Positions 14,148 through 22,684 of a stretch of DNA of 41,834 nucleotides are shown piece after piece. How positions within the stretch are numbered: the stretch's first letter is position 1; every line of letters starts with the position of its first letter. The translations under genes and the position numbers were made by a program. The notes under the pieces were generated by a model. It ran no database searches. It saw only the letters and a list, made by a program, of their open reading frames with translations, and was not told where the DNA came from. The stretch is from JAEXNA01 sp050486105 (lineage in GTDB: Bacteria; Vulcanimicrobiota; Xenobia; Xenobiales; JADMJV01), in assembly GCA_050486105.1 (NCBI GenBank), contig JBJHCR010000011.1, positions 1 through 41,834 on the forward strand, in the 5' to 3' direction.

Positions 14148-16531
14148 TGAACCAACTCCGCCGTGCGCTCAGCTCGCAGCCTTAAGGCGTCTTTGAGTGC
14201 TGGATTGCCCCTGAGGTCCGGGTCCGCAGCCAACAGCCACCGAGCATCCTCCTTGGCCTGCTCCACTAGGAGAAAGTCTCTGGTCAGATCGGCCACCTTG
14301 AACTCTGGGAATCCACTCTGTCGCAAGCCATAGTAGTCTCCCGGACCTCGAATCTGTAAGTCTTCTTCAGCTACCTCAAAGCCATCGGAGAGCTCTGCGA
14401 TAGCTTTCAGGCGACGCTTACCATCCTGACTCTTGGTGTCAGCCATAAAAATACAGCGCGAGGCGTGAGCTCCGCGCCCCACTCGTCCCCTGAGCTGATG
14501 AAGCTGAGACAAGCCGAAGCGGTTGGCATCCTGGACCAACATCACTGTGGCGTTGGGAACATCGACTCCCACCTCTATGACGGTGGTGGAAACCAAGATT
14601 TGAAACTCTCCAGTTCGAAACTTCTGCATGATCTGCTCCTTCTCCAGAGCTTTCATCTTCCCGTGCAGTAGGCCCACTCGAAACTCGGGAAAAACCTGGC
14701 TTTCGAGCACTTTGAACTCTTCGACCGCTGAACTCGCTTCCAGGGTTTCGCTGTCTTCGATTAAGGGGCAAACGATGTAGGCTTGACGCCCAGCCTCAAC
14801 CTCACTCCGAATCTCGTTGTAAATCCTTCGCCGCTGGGAAAACGGAACGTATTCTGAATGGATCGGCTGCCGACCCGGAGGCATTTCGTCCAATCGAGAA
14901 ACTTCCAGTTCTCCGTGAACCGTGAGGGCCAAAGTCCTAGGTATGGGAGTTGCCGTCATGACTAACAGATCAGGGTTGCTCTTGAATCCCTTTTGCCTGA
15001 GAACAGTGCGCTGCATAACTCCAAACTTATGCTGCTCATCCACTACCACCAAGGAGAGTCGAGCGAACTCCACATCAGGCTGTAGCAGAGCATGGGTGCC
15101 CACCACGAAGTCGATTTCGTGGTTTTGCAACTGCCGCTTGACCTCGTCCTTTTGCCGCTTCCTGACGGAGCCCGAGAGGAACCCCATGCGAATGCCCATA
15201 GGCTCAAGAAGAGGCCCTAGCTTCTGAAAGTGCTGCTCTGCCAGGATCTCCGTGGGAGCCATAATGGCAGCCTGATAGCCTTGCCTCAAAGCGGCCCAAG
15301 CGGCAAAAGCGGCTACAGCCGTCTTCCCAGAACCCACATCTCCTTGAAGCAATCGATTCATGGGAACGGGCTTCTGCAAATCCTCAACGATCTCTCGGGC
15401 CACCCTCATTTGAGCTCCGGTCGGCTTGAAAGGGAGGTTTGGGAAGAACTCCGCGGCCTCCATAGCTTCGGGACGATAGCAGGTTCTCCGGGGTTCGAGT
15501 TCCCGAGTTTGGCGCTGCTGGGCGATCTCCACCTGCAGCAAGAAAAGCTCCTCATAGGCCAAACGTCGGCGAGCTTCCGCCGACAGGGCTGGATCATCAG
15601 GAAAATGGTAGGCGTAGACCGCATCGGCTCGACTCAGCAGCGCTCTTCGAAGCAAAAGCTCTTTGGGTATGGGCTCGGACAAGCGGGGGGCCAACCCCTT
15701 TACTGCCTCGAAAATCATCGTCCTCAACCACTTCTGAGAGAGCCTGGCAGTCGCCGGATACACCGGCACCCAGCGCCCCGCCCAATTGAATTTGGGGTCG
15801 ATGAACTCGAGTTCCGGGGAAGCCATCTGCGGACGAAGATACTTGCGCTCCACCTTTCCGAAGGCGAAAGCTTTCTCGCCCGCTTTGAGCTGTCTGGCCA
15901 ACCACTTCTGATTGAACCAAGCTAGTTCTACCACCCCGTCGGAGGTGTGCAGGGGACAGGTCAGTAGGCTTAGGCCACGACGAACTTCTCTGGACTCACA
16001 CGCTCCCAATACCCCTTCTACCACTACAGTATCCCCGTCTTGCGCCTCACGGGCGGTGACCACTCGTGTTCGGTCTTCCCAACGACGTGGGAAGTGGTCC
16101 ACCAGATCGCTCGCCGTCTCCAGTCCAAGCCGACCGAGAACTGCAGCCAGTTTAGGGCCAACCCCTTTCATATACTGTAAGGGGGTATTGGGTTCTCCTT
16201 GAAAACCTGTGGAGTCAATTTCTGGGGTAGCGGCTCTCTCTGGACGCTGGGGGGCGTCCCCGAGGAGTCGTCCGATGGAGAGGCCTACTTCTGTCAGGAG
16301 CTGGCGACGCGCCACCCCATGGGAATCCACATAGGTCTGACCCTCCAGGGGCCGGCCCACACTTCGGAGCCGGTCGGCTTCCCTTCGGTCGGGGAGTTCA
16401 CGAACGGCTTTCTTCCATCTTTCCATCAGCTCGGGGACGCCTCTGCGATTCAGGCACCCTGTCCGATACTCATCGCGAAGAGCCTTGCGAAGCTCTTCAA
16501 GCAAGGCTCGGCCCGCGACCGTTAGGGTCAA
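14144..16531 (-). CDS. recG: ATP-dependent DNA helicase RecG
   Basis: A 795-residue branch-migration helicase that reverses stalled forks and processes Holliday junctions. An OB-fold wedge domain lies around residues 160-260. Then come Walker A GDVGSGKT near 397, DEQH near 497, the ATPIPRTL motif III region, and motif VI QLRGRVGRG near 680. I place the start at TTG 16531, whose first bases overlap the plsX stop (TTGA); conserved helical sequence (AGRALLEELRKAL) starts a few residues later. A longer in-frame reading to 16651 runs inside plsX and is unlikely. About 100 residues longer than E. coli RecG, the extra being N-terminal. Confidence 0.92.
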   Translation of the reverse strand: MTLTVAGRALLEELRKALRDEYRTGCLNRRGVPELMERWKKAVRELPDRREADRLRSVGRPLEGQTYVDSHGVARRQLLTEVGLSIGRLLGDAPQRPERAATPEIDSTGFQGEPNTPLQYMKGVGPKLAAVLGRLGLETASDLVDHFPRRWEDRTRVVTAREAQDGDTVVVEGVLGACESREVRRGLSLLTCPLHTSDGVVELAWFNQKWLARQLKAGEKAFAFGKVERKYLRPQMASPELEFIDPKFNWAGRWVPVYPATARLSQKWLRTMIFEAVKGLAPRLSEPIPKELLLRRALLSRADAVYAYHFPDDPALSAEARRRLAYEELFLLQVEIAQQRQTRELEPRRTCYRPEAMEAAEFFPNLPFKPTGAQMRVAREIVEDLQKPVPMNRLLQGDVGSGKTAVAAFAAWAALRQGYQAAIMAPTEILAEQHFQKLGPLLEPMGIRMGFLSGSVRKRQKDEVKRQLQNHEIDFVVGTHALLQPDVEFARLSLVVVDEQHKFGVMQRTVLRQKGFKSNPDLLVMTATPIPRTLALTVHGELEVSRLDEMPPGRQPIHSEYVPFSQRRRIYNEIRSEVEAGRQAYIVCPLIEDSETLEASSAVEEFKVLESQVFPEFRVGLLHGKMKALEKEQIMQKFRTGEFQILVSTTVIEVGVDVPNATVMLVQDANRFGLSQLHQLRGRVGRGAHASRCIFMADTKSQDGKRRLKAIAELSDGFEVAEEDLQIRGPGDYYGLRQSGFPEFKVADLTRDFLLVEQAKEDARWLLAADPDLRGNPALKDALRLRAERTAELVH

Positions 16532-17526
16532 GCCTGGACCTCGACCAGGTTCAGGCTTTCTGAGATGCGCTCCAAGACTTTTCCTTGAAGAGCTTGAGCC
16601 GCCCCTTTTATCCCGTTGGTGACGGTCTCGGCGTCCGACCTTCCGTGGCACTTGATGACGATACCCTTGAGACCCAGGAGAATAGCACCACCTCGATCGG
16701 TGTGCGAGATGTCTTGCTTGAGTGTGCGCAAAGACGGTCGCAGCAAGTGTCCCCCTATCTTGGCTCGAGTGTTAGACGTTGCGGCCTGCTTCACTCTCTT
16801 AAGGATAAACTCCGAAACCGCCTCAGCGGTCTTGAGCATCATGTTTCCAACAAAGCCGTCGCAGACCACCACATCGGCCTCCCCTTGAAAAAATCCCGTT
16901 GGTTCGATGTTTCCCACGAAATTCAAAGAACTCGCTTGGAGCAATTCATAGGCTTGATGGACCAGACTGTTCCCTTTTCCTAGTTCAGTCCCGATATTGA
17001 GAAGTCCGATCCTGGGCTCGTTCAGCCCAACCACCTGAGTAGCATAGGCGTGTCCCATCACCGCGAACTGCAACAGATACTCTGGTTTACAGTCGGCGTT
17101 TGCTCCAAGGTCAAGAGCCAAGGCCGGAGTCCTCTCGGTGGGTAACATCGCGGCCAAAGCCGGCCTTCGTATGTCCTTGAGCCGACCGATTTCCAAAAGC
17201 GCCACCTGATAGAGAGCCCCAGTGTTGCCTGCAGACACCAGAGCCTGAGCCTGGCCATCCTTAACCAAGCGAGCGGCCACAACCATGGAAGCCTGATCGC
17301 GTCGACGCAATCCCGGACCGGGAGCTTCATCCATGCGAATGGTGTCTTCGCAATGAACGATCTCGATTCTCCGCCGAGCAAACTTGGGCGGTAGATACTT
17401 CTCGATCTTCTTTGAGTCCCCAACCAATAGGAGTTGAGACCTCACCGATCGGCTGGCCCTGACCGCCCCCTTGACGATCTCTTCTGGAGCATTGTCCCCA
17501 CCCATGGCATCGACTGCTATCACCAT
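16528..17526 (-). CDS. plsX: Phosphate acyltransferase PlsX
   Basis: A 332-residue PlsX, which makes acyl-phosphate from acyl-ACP for the PlsX/PlsY/PlsC route to phosphatidic acid at the cytoplasmic membrane face. The N-terminus IAVDAMGGDNAPEEIVKGA is diagnostic, followed by TGALYQ, LDLGANADCKPEYLLQFA and GFVGNMMLKTAE segments typical of the family. The ATG at 17526 is preceded by a TAGG that lies inside an inverted repeat (17530-17554). It overlaps recG by 4 nt. Length and motifs are normal. Confidence 0.94.
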   Translation of the reverse strand: MVIAVDAMGGDNAPEEIVKGAVRASRSVRSQLLLVGDSKKIEKYLPPKFARRRIEIVHCEDTIRMDEAPGPGLRRRDQASMVVAARLVKDGQAQALVSAGNTGALYQVALLEIGRLKDIRRPALAAMLPTERTPALALDLGANADCKPEYLLQFAVMGHAYATQVVGLNEPRIGLLNIGTELGKGNSLVHQAYELLQASSLNFVGNIEPTGFFQGEADVVVCDGFVGNMMLKTAEAVSEFILKRVKQAATSNTRAKIGGHLLRPSLRTLKQDISHTDRGGAILLGLKGIVIKCHGRSDAETVTNGIKGAAQALQGKVLERISESLNLVEVQA

Positions 17527-17529
17527 TGC

Positions 17530-17554
17530 GGCCTAAGATTAAACACTCTAGGCC
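17530..17554. promoter_or_regulatory. Inverted repeat covering the plsX ribosome site
   Basis: GGCCTA (17530-17535) and TAGGCC (17549-17554) form a 6-bp stem around 13 bases, ending four bases before the plsX ATG. In the mRNA this would enclose the weak AGG ribosome site. A possible operator or translation-control hairpin; weak evidence. Confidence 0.3.
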
Positions 17555-17608
17555 GAAGAGTCCTTCCTTGGATGCCACCTATGTAGGAGGCAAATCCGAG
17601 TTCTCCGC

Positions 17609-18337
17609 TCAAGCGGCAAAGAGTTCCCCGCCGAAATGTCCCCTGGCTTGCCTTTCCCGCAAAGACACGAAGTCGTGAGACCCGATCACCAGATGGTCGA
17701 GCAAAGTGATCCCAAGGAGCCCGGCAGCTTTGTCTAGACGATGGGTCAGGGCGATGTCTTCGGCCGACGGTTCGGGATCCCCCGAAGGATGATTGTGGGC
17801 CACCAAGACGGCTGAGGCACCCAGGCGAATCGCCGGACGGAAAACTTCTCGGGGATGGACAAGACTGCTGTCCAGGGTGCCTACGCTGATGGTCTGAGAT
17901 TCGATCAGCCGGCGCCGGCTGTCCAAGAAAAGGGCTTGAAAAACTTCTTTCTCGAGTTGGCCCATCCAGTGGAAATGCGGTAAGGCGTCCTCAGGCTTGT
18001 GCACCGGTCGCCCTCGATTGCTCAAGCTTCTTCGGCCTAATTCCAGGGAAGCCAGGACGGAAGCAGCCCGAGCAAACCCTAGACCCCTAACCTGGCAAAG
18101 AGTCTCCAGACTTGGAGGCTCGCCAGAGCCATCCCAGGCGGACAGCGTTTTCTCCAAGTCTGCAGCGATCTCGAGCACCGAGCGACCGGGGATCCCCCTT
18201 CCAAGGATCAAAGTTAGGAGTTCGCGATCATCGAGTTCGGAAATCTGACAAGTCAAGAGTTTTTCCCGTGGACCGGATCCTTGAGGAAGGTCCATTATGG
18301 ATCGGTCCGAAGAGTTTGCCTGGGTTATAGAATACAT
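17609..18337 (-). CDS. radC: RadC/JAB-domain protein
   Basis: A 242-residue RadC-family protein. The N-terminal half is a helix-hairpin-helix-like UPF0758 region (REKLL, LGRGIPGRSVLEIA, LCQVRGLGFARA). The C-terminal half is a JAB/MPN fold with the metal motif HNHPSGDPEPSAED near residue 180 and a final LDHLVIG strand. The family is historically called DNA repair protein RadC, but the biochemical role remains unsettled. The ATG at 18337 is preceded by GAGG at a good distance. It stands upstream of plsX on the same strand with an 82-bp space. Confidence 0.9.
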   Translation of the reverse strand: MYSITQANSSDRSIMDLPQGSGPREKLLTCQISELDDRELLTLILGRGIPGRSVLEIAADLEKTLSAWDGSGEPPSLETLCQVRGLGFARAASVLASLELGRRSLSNRGRPVHKPEDALPHFHWMGQLEKEVFQALFLDSRRRLIESQTISVGTLDSSLVHPREVFRPAIRLGASAVLVAHNHPSGDPEPSAEDIALTHRLDKAAGLLGITLLDHLVIGSHDFVSLRERQARGHFGGELFAA

Positions 18338-18549
18338 CGTTACCTCGTTCGTTTACTTTGTTTGGAAGTGGTCTGCCTCGGTTACCCTAGCACAAGCGAA
18401 GGCCCGCCAGAGTTTCTAAACTAGGTCACTGTCCCACCGGGTTGCCCCGGTTCAACTCACCATAAAGTAGTGAAGTTAATGGGATGTTTCGAACGTGTGT
18501 CCGACCTATTGCCACAATATGACAAACTTTTTACTCGGAGGTTCCCAAG

Positions 18550-20214
18550 GTGCCCATGTCCCACCACAGTAGCTTTTCGTTAGCCACCGCAGGAGTTTTT
18601 TCGCCACCGCTTCCTCAGAATGAAGTAGTGCTCCCCTACGGTCCGAACTCGGCGGAGAAAACCTTTCTCAAAGGCTCCCTGTACGAACTGGCCAAACTTC
18701 AAACGGAAGTTCCGATCCGCATCGGTGGTGAGAAGATCCGGACTGGAAACACCCGGGATATTAGGATGCCCCACAAGCACAACCACCTGTTGGGGCAATT
18801 CCATCAGGCCGATGACGAGGTGGTGGACAAAGCCATCGCCTCGGCCTTAGAAGCCAGACACGACTGGTCCAGGATGCCTTGGGAGGCCCGCTTGGCCATC
18901 TTTATGAAGGCGGCAGACCTGGCCGCAGATTTTATTCGTCCGGTTCTCAATGCCTCGACCATGCTTGGTCAAAGCAAGACTGTGCATCAGGCGGAGATCG
19001 ACTCCGCCTGTGAGCTGATCGATTTCTTGAGATTCAATGCTTTCTATGCCTATCGAATCTACTGCGAGCAACCCGCATCCACCCCCAATGAATGGAACCG
19101 CAGCGACTATCGCCCTCTGGAAGGATTCGTCTACGCCGTCTCCCCATTCAACTTCACCGCCATCGCCTGCAATCTCCCCACGGCACCGGCCATAATGGGG
19201 AACACCGTAGTCTGGAAACCGGCTTCCTCAGCGGTTCTCTCTGCCCACTACATCATGATCCTCCTAGAGGAAGCCGGACTCCCTCCGGGGGTGATCAATA
19301 TGATCCCGGGCTCTGGACCGGCCATCAGTGAGCGCGTCCTGGCCCATCCAGAACTGGCGGGAGTCCACTTCACCGGCTCTACTGAAGTCTTCCAAGGTAT
19401 GTGGAAGACGGTCGGCAACAATATTGCCAACTATCGCACCTATCCACGACTGGTAGGGGAAACTGGAGGAAAGGATTTTGTCATCGCCCATCCCAGCGCC
19501 GATGTGCCAGGCCTGGTGACCTCGTTGGTCCGAGGGGCCTTCGAGTATCAAGGGCAAAAATGTTCCGCTGCTTCCAGGGCCTACATCGCCCAGTCCATGT
19601 GGGACAAGATCCGAGACGACCTCATCGACGAAACGGAAAGCTTGATGATGGGCGACGTGGAAAACTTTGCCAACTTCCTCGGCGCTGTCATCGATCGCCC
19701 CGCCTACGACCGCATCACCGGCTACATTGAACGAGCCATTGAAAAGCCTGAAACGGCGGTCCTGGCCGGAGGGACCTGGGATGACGAGGTCGGTTACTTT
19801 GTTCGGCCCACCATCTTGCACACCGCCGATCCCCACGCCGAAACCATGGAAGAGGAGATCTTTGGTCCGGTTCTGACTATCTACGTCTACCCTGACCAGA
19901 ACTACGAAGACGTGCTCGATCTGTGCGACAGAACGTCACCCTATGCCCTCACCGGAGCTATCTTTGCCAGAGACCGTCGGGCCATACTGACGGCCACTGA
20001 TAGACTCACTCATTCCGCCGGAAACTTCTACATCAACGACAAACCGACCGGAGCCGTAGTGGGTCGACAACCTTTCGGAGGCGCCAGAGCTTCAGGCACC
20101 AATGACAAGGCCGGGAGCATGCTCAACCTTCTGCGCTGGGTGTCCCCGAGAACTATCAAGGAAACCTTCTCGCCTACCTTCTATTACCAGTACCCTCACA
20201 TGATTGAGCCTTAG
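18550..20214 (+). CDS. pruA: L-glutamate gamma-semialdehyde (1-pyrroline-5-carboxylate) dehydrogenase
   Basis: A 554-residue aldehyde dehydrogenase that oxidises glutamate semialdehyde to glutamate in proline and arginine breakdown. It resembles the group related to mitochondrial ALDH4A1 more than the Bacillus RocA type. Motifs: SPFNFTAI near residue 199, HFTGS near 276, catalytic-region Glu in VGETGGKD near 302, nucleophile Cys in GQKCSA near 336, and EEIFGPV near 436. The start is GTG at 18550 with GGAGG eight bases before it; an ATG two codons later is an alternative. No proline dehydrogenase gene is nearby. Confidence 0.92.
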   Translation: MPMSHHSSFSLATAGVFSPPLPQNEVVLPYGPNSAEKTFLKGSLYELAKLQTEVPIRIGGEKIRTGNTRDIRMPHKHNHLLGQFHQADDEVVDKAIASALEARHDWSRMPWEARLAIFMKAADLAADFIRPVLNASTMLGQSKTVHQAEIDSACELIDFLRFNAFYAYRIYCEQPASTPNEWNRSDYRPLEGFVYAVSPFNFTAIACNLPTAPAIMGNTVVWKPASSAVLSAHYIMILLEEAGLPPGVINMIPGSGPAISERVLAHPELAGVHFTGSTEVFQGMWKTVGNNIANYRTYPRLVGETGGKDFVIAHPSADVPGLVTSLVRGAFEYQGQKCSAASRAYIAQSMWDKIRDDLIDETESLMMGDVENFANFLGAVIDRPAYDRITGYIERAIEKPETAVLAGGTWDDEVGYFVRPTILHTADPHAETMEEEIFGPVLTIYVYPDQNYEDVLDLCDRTSPYALTGAIFARDRRAILTATDRLTHSAGNFYINDKPTGAVVGRQPFGGARASGTNDKAGSMLNLLRWVSPRTIKETFSPTFYYQYPHMIEP

Positions 20215-20926
20215 TGCTCTTTCGCTTTCCAGTGGAAAAAAGGGGACCTGAGACCTCTCCAACGAGGATCGAAGGCCCCCTTTTCGTCATTGCCGGCAGT
20301 GCTCCAGAGCNNNNNNNNNNGCGCCCGAGCAACTGAAAGAATGCGTCCCCTCCGGGGCCCGAGTTCTGGCGGCCGACGGTGGACTTCGCCTGTGCCGAAA
20401 CCTCGGCCTGAAGCCAGAAGTTCTGATCGGAGACTTCGATACTGTGACCGAGGCGGAGGTGGCCCGATGCCGTAAGGAAGACATCGAGATCTCCAGGCAT
20501 CCAACCGAAAAAGACGAGAGCGATCTGGAACTCGCCATTCGCCTAGCGCATCAGCGAGGCGCCCAAAGAATCACTCTGTTGGGGGTCCTAGGTGGAGCAT
20601 GGGACCACTCAATGGTGAATCTCCTGGCTCCCTTGAGCCTATGTCGACACTTCGGCATCTGGGCCAGGCTTGTCAGCTCGGATGTGGAAATTTACCTAGT
20701 CGAGAACAGCGTCACCATCTCCGGTTCTCAAGGACGCAGAGTCAGTCTTGTCTCCTTGTCTGAGTCGCTGAGCAACCTGTCTCTTCAAGGCTTCAAATAC
20801 AACCTTGAGGCCAAGGAATTGCACCGGCGTCAGACTCTTGGCCTGGCCAACATGGTGGTCGGAGAACCAGCGATCTTGAGCATGAGTTCAGGCCAAGGCC
20901 TTTTGTCTCTATCTCGACAACTCTAG
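20214..20926 (+). CDS. Thiamine pyrophosphokinase, interrupted by assembly gap
   Basis: The family is clear from both sides of a ten-N gap (20311-20320). Before it reads FVIAGSAPE; after it LAADGGLRLCRNLGLKPEVLIGDFDTV, then TEKDESDLELA and GVLGGAWDHSMVNL, the metal- and thiamine-binding signatures of thiamine pyrophosphokinase, which converts thiamine to the cofactor TPP using ATP. The frame changes across the gap only because its length is nominal. Translation may begin at GTG 20214, sharing a base with the pruA stop (TAGTG), or at GTG 20232; neither has a good ribosome site. About 235 residues. The reading frame from 20444 alone would be an N-terminally truncated view. Confidence 0.82.
20311..20320. 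other. Assembly gap (10 N)
   Basis: Ten Ns inside the thiamine pyrophosphokinase gene. The flanks GCTCCAGAGC and GCGCCCGAGC are similar and may be the same few bases read twice. Confidence 0.99.
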
Positions 20927-20990
20927 AGGTCCATCAAGTTAACCTCGGTAGAAACCAGGACATATTGACCAAGCAGCGAAGGCCGGCGAG

Positions 20991-21497
20991 ATGTCCACAC
21001 AACCTTACGGGATCTCTCCCGCAATCCCCAAGACTTTTCAGTTTCGACCGAACGACAATCCCGCACTCCGCAGCAAAGAGGAAACCGCGGCCTACGCTGA
21101 GGCCCAGCAACTCAAGTCTGAGATAGTGCAAGCTCAAGACGGAGTCTCCGAAGTTTATGTTCAAAACTTTGAAGACATGAAAAATCTTCCTATGCTGCCG
21201 CCGGGGCGAGAAACCTTGGCGAGATCCTCCCGGGGTGCCGACGGCGAGCTGACCAGCTTCATCAAGAATGAGCATACCCAAGGGTCGCAATTCAAAATTT
21301 CGAACCAAGTTGTCGCCGGCATGATGGGCGGAATTATGGGGGCAGCCATGCAGCCAGAGAACATGGAGGTTTACACTCGGATGACCATGGAACCCGACGG
21401 CTCCTCAAGAATGCTGACTGTCACAGAAGATCGGACTACCGGGGTCATGAACTACAGCGAATTCCTGATGGCTGGTTTCCCAGGCACACCCACCTGA
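20991..21497 (+). CDS. Hypothetical protein (168 aa)
   Basis: A 168-residue soluble protein without a signal peptide. The N-terminal 40 residues are Pro/Asn-rich and probably disordered. A helical, Glu/Gln-rich stretch follows (about 28-60), then a Gly/Met-rich segment (GMMGGIMGAAM near residues 111-121) that could be a short hydrophobic helix, and a beta-rich tail. ATG at 20991 has only GGCGAG before it. No family recognised. It follows thiamine pyrophosphokinase by 64 bp on the same strand and may be co-transcribed. Confidence 0.55.
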   Translation: MSTQPYGISPAIPKTFQFRPNDNPALRSKEETAAYAEAQQLKSEIVQAQDGVSEVYVQNFEDMKNLPMLPPGRETLARSSRGADGELTSFIKNEHTQGSQFKISNQVVAGMMGGIMGAAMQPENMEVYTRMTMEPDGSSRMLTVTEDRTTGVMNYSEFLMAGFPGTPT

Positions 21498-21548
21498 AAT
21501 TCCTTCGGAGACGGTTTTACCTGGTAGCAGCGTCATTTTCGGAACTAG

Positions 21549-21995
21549 GTGGCTGGCCGGAAACCCTCTCAAACTGAAATCGCCCCTAATCTCAGTCATG
21601 CACTGCGCTCCTCATTCGAAATCGGACCTGACGGCTTCAGCAACCAGGTCCAAGTGTTCCTCAACGGTGTGGACACCGTTGAGCCCATCTTCTTCGGCAT
21701 TCTGCCCGATGAGATCACCCCGTTGCTCACCCCCGGTATGAGCGCCTCGTTCTCCACCTTCGTGGACTACGGCCAGGGCCAGGTGAACCGCACCGCCGAC
21801 TACCCGGTGTTCGAGACTTTCGGCGACTTCATCAGTCAAGTCTATGTCACCCTCGATGCCGAAGCCGGCGAGGTGAACTTCTTCCTGAAGCGCACCCCGG
21901 TCAGCCCTCTGAATGTCGTCTTGGTCGACCTCACCGGTGCTCCCCAGATCGGCCTCGGCGGTGGCGTGGCACTTGTGTCGCTCGCCAACAACTAA
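21549..21995 (+). CDS. Hypothetical protein (148 aa), C/G-ending codons
   Basis: A 148-residue soluble, beta-rich protein (QVQVFLNGVDTVEPIFFG, INFFLKRT-like strand pattern) starting at GTG 21549 with GGAACTAG before it. From about residue 25 onward almost every codon ends in C or G, unlike most neighbours. That suits either a highly expressed gene or a contig from another part of the genome. It ends 20 bases before a run of Gs that begins a bad-quality contig end. No family recognised. The first 20 residues may not belong to the protein. Confidence 0.5.
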   Translation: MAGRKPSQTEIAPNLSHALRSSFEIGPDGFSNQVQVFLNGVDTVEPIFFGILPDEITPLLTPGMSASFSTFVDYGQGQVNRTADYPVFETFGDFISQVYVTLDAEAGEVNFFLKRTPVSPLNVVLVDLTGAPQIGLGGGVALVSLANN

Positions 21996-22013
21996 CCAGC
22001 TAACCTCCGACCG

Positions 22014-22160
22014 TCGGGGGGGGGGTGTTGGAGGCCCCCCCCCCCCCCCCCCCGTTAAAAAAAAGAGGTAACAAAAAAATAAGGCCCCCCCCACCCCCCC
22101 CCGCCGGGNNNNNNNNNNCCCGGGGGGGGTGCGTGTGTGCCGCGCGCCCCCCCCCCCCGA
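22014..22160. other. Low-quality contig junction: homopolymer runs and 10-N gap
   Basis: Runs of G (about 22016-22025), C (22035-22053), A, more C runs, ten Ns at 22109-22118, then G and C runs to about 22158. This looks like corrupted contig ends brought together by scaffolding. Contiguity of genes left and right of it is unproven. No gene is present between 21996 and 22378; the part after 22160 is the rpsR leader. Confidence 0.85.
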
Positions 22161-22193
22161 CGAGGTACATCCCTAGTGGAACCTAAAGTGCGA

Positions 22194-22256
22194 GCCCGCC
22201 CTCACCCCGAGCTGCGGGTTCGCCTATTCTCGGAGCGGGCGGCACCCCATGCCGCC
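22194..22256 (+). promoter_or_regulatory. Structured rpsR leader with alternative hairpins
   Basis: GCCCGC (22194-22199) pairs with GCGGGC (22235-22240), with an inner CCGAG/CTCGG pair (22207-22211 with 22229-22233). A second perfect hairpin GGCGGC-ACCCCAT-GCCGCC (22238-22256) shares bases 22238-22240 with the first, so the two exclude each other. Located 123-185 nt before the rpsR start. Ribosomal-protein leaders that bind their own product are known for the bS6/bS18 pair; this is only a candidate. Confidence 0.3.
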
Positions 22257-22378
22257 AAAGGGTCTTGACAGAGGCCGAGGTTCGGGTTAAAAAGGGAGTC
22301 ACGCAAATTGTGCCTGGCTTGCGATCGAGACGCTTCAAGGGTCGTCGAAGAGTCAGGATGAGAGGGAAAGTTTGAACC

Positions 22379-22612
22379 ATGGAGTTTAGAGGAAAGCGCG
22401 GCAGAAGACCTCGTCGTAAGGTCTGCTATTTTTCGGCCAATAAGATCACTCATATCGATTATAAAGACTTGGGTCTTCTGCGCAAATTCGTTTCCGACAG
22501 AGGCAAGATCTTGCCTCGTCGAATCACCGGCACCTCGGCCAAATACCAGCGAATGCTGTCCCAGGCGGTCAAGCGCGCTCGCTTTCTGGCTCTGTTGCCC
22601 TACGCCGACTGA
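22379..22612 (+). CDS. rpsR: Small ribosomal subunit protein bS18
   Basis: A 77-residue basic protein with the bS18 core: VCYFSANKITHIDYKDLGLL, RKFVSDRGKILPRRITG and KYQRMLSQAVKRARFLALLPY. bS18 pairs with bS6 on the 30S platform. In most bacteria it lies between rpsF/ssb and rplI; here it stands alone, with a structured leader upstream and a clear terminator 29 bp after the stop. A contig junction about 220 bp upstream means the usual upstream neighbours cannot be ruled out, although no rpsF sequence is visible in the intervening bases. ATG at 22379 has GAGGG about 12 nt upstream. Confidence 0.95.
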   Translation: MEFRGKRGRRPRRKVCYFSANKITHIDYKDLGLLRKFVSDRGKILPRRITGTSAKYQRMLSQAVKRARFLALLPYAD

Positions 22613-22640
22613 AGGCGGAAGTAGTGCTGTTGACTCAGTG

Positions 22641-22663
22641 AAAAGAGCCGTTGAGGCTCTTTT
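22641..22663. terminator. Rho-independent terminator after rpsR
   Basis: AAAAGAGCC, loop GTTGA, GGCTCTTTT followed by more T. The A and T tracts on either side make it usable in both directions, serving rpsR and the convergent dtd operon end. Confidence 0.9.
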
Positions 22664-22684
22664 TTCATTTCTCGATGGGCGGTT

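Noticed and set aside
16532..16651. Upstream extension of recG to 16651
   Set aside because: The added 40 residues overlap plsX coding sequence and are low-complexity Arg/Ser/Gly; the TTG at 16531 overlaps the plsX stop in the usual manner.
20934..21308. 124-residue minus-strand frame opposite the 168-residue gene
   Set aside because: Antisense to a better plus-strand frame; its translation has no recognisable domain.
22016..22160. G and C runs as a G-quadruplex or structured regulatory element
   Set aside because: Long homopolymers next to an N gap are better explained as corrupted contig ends.
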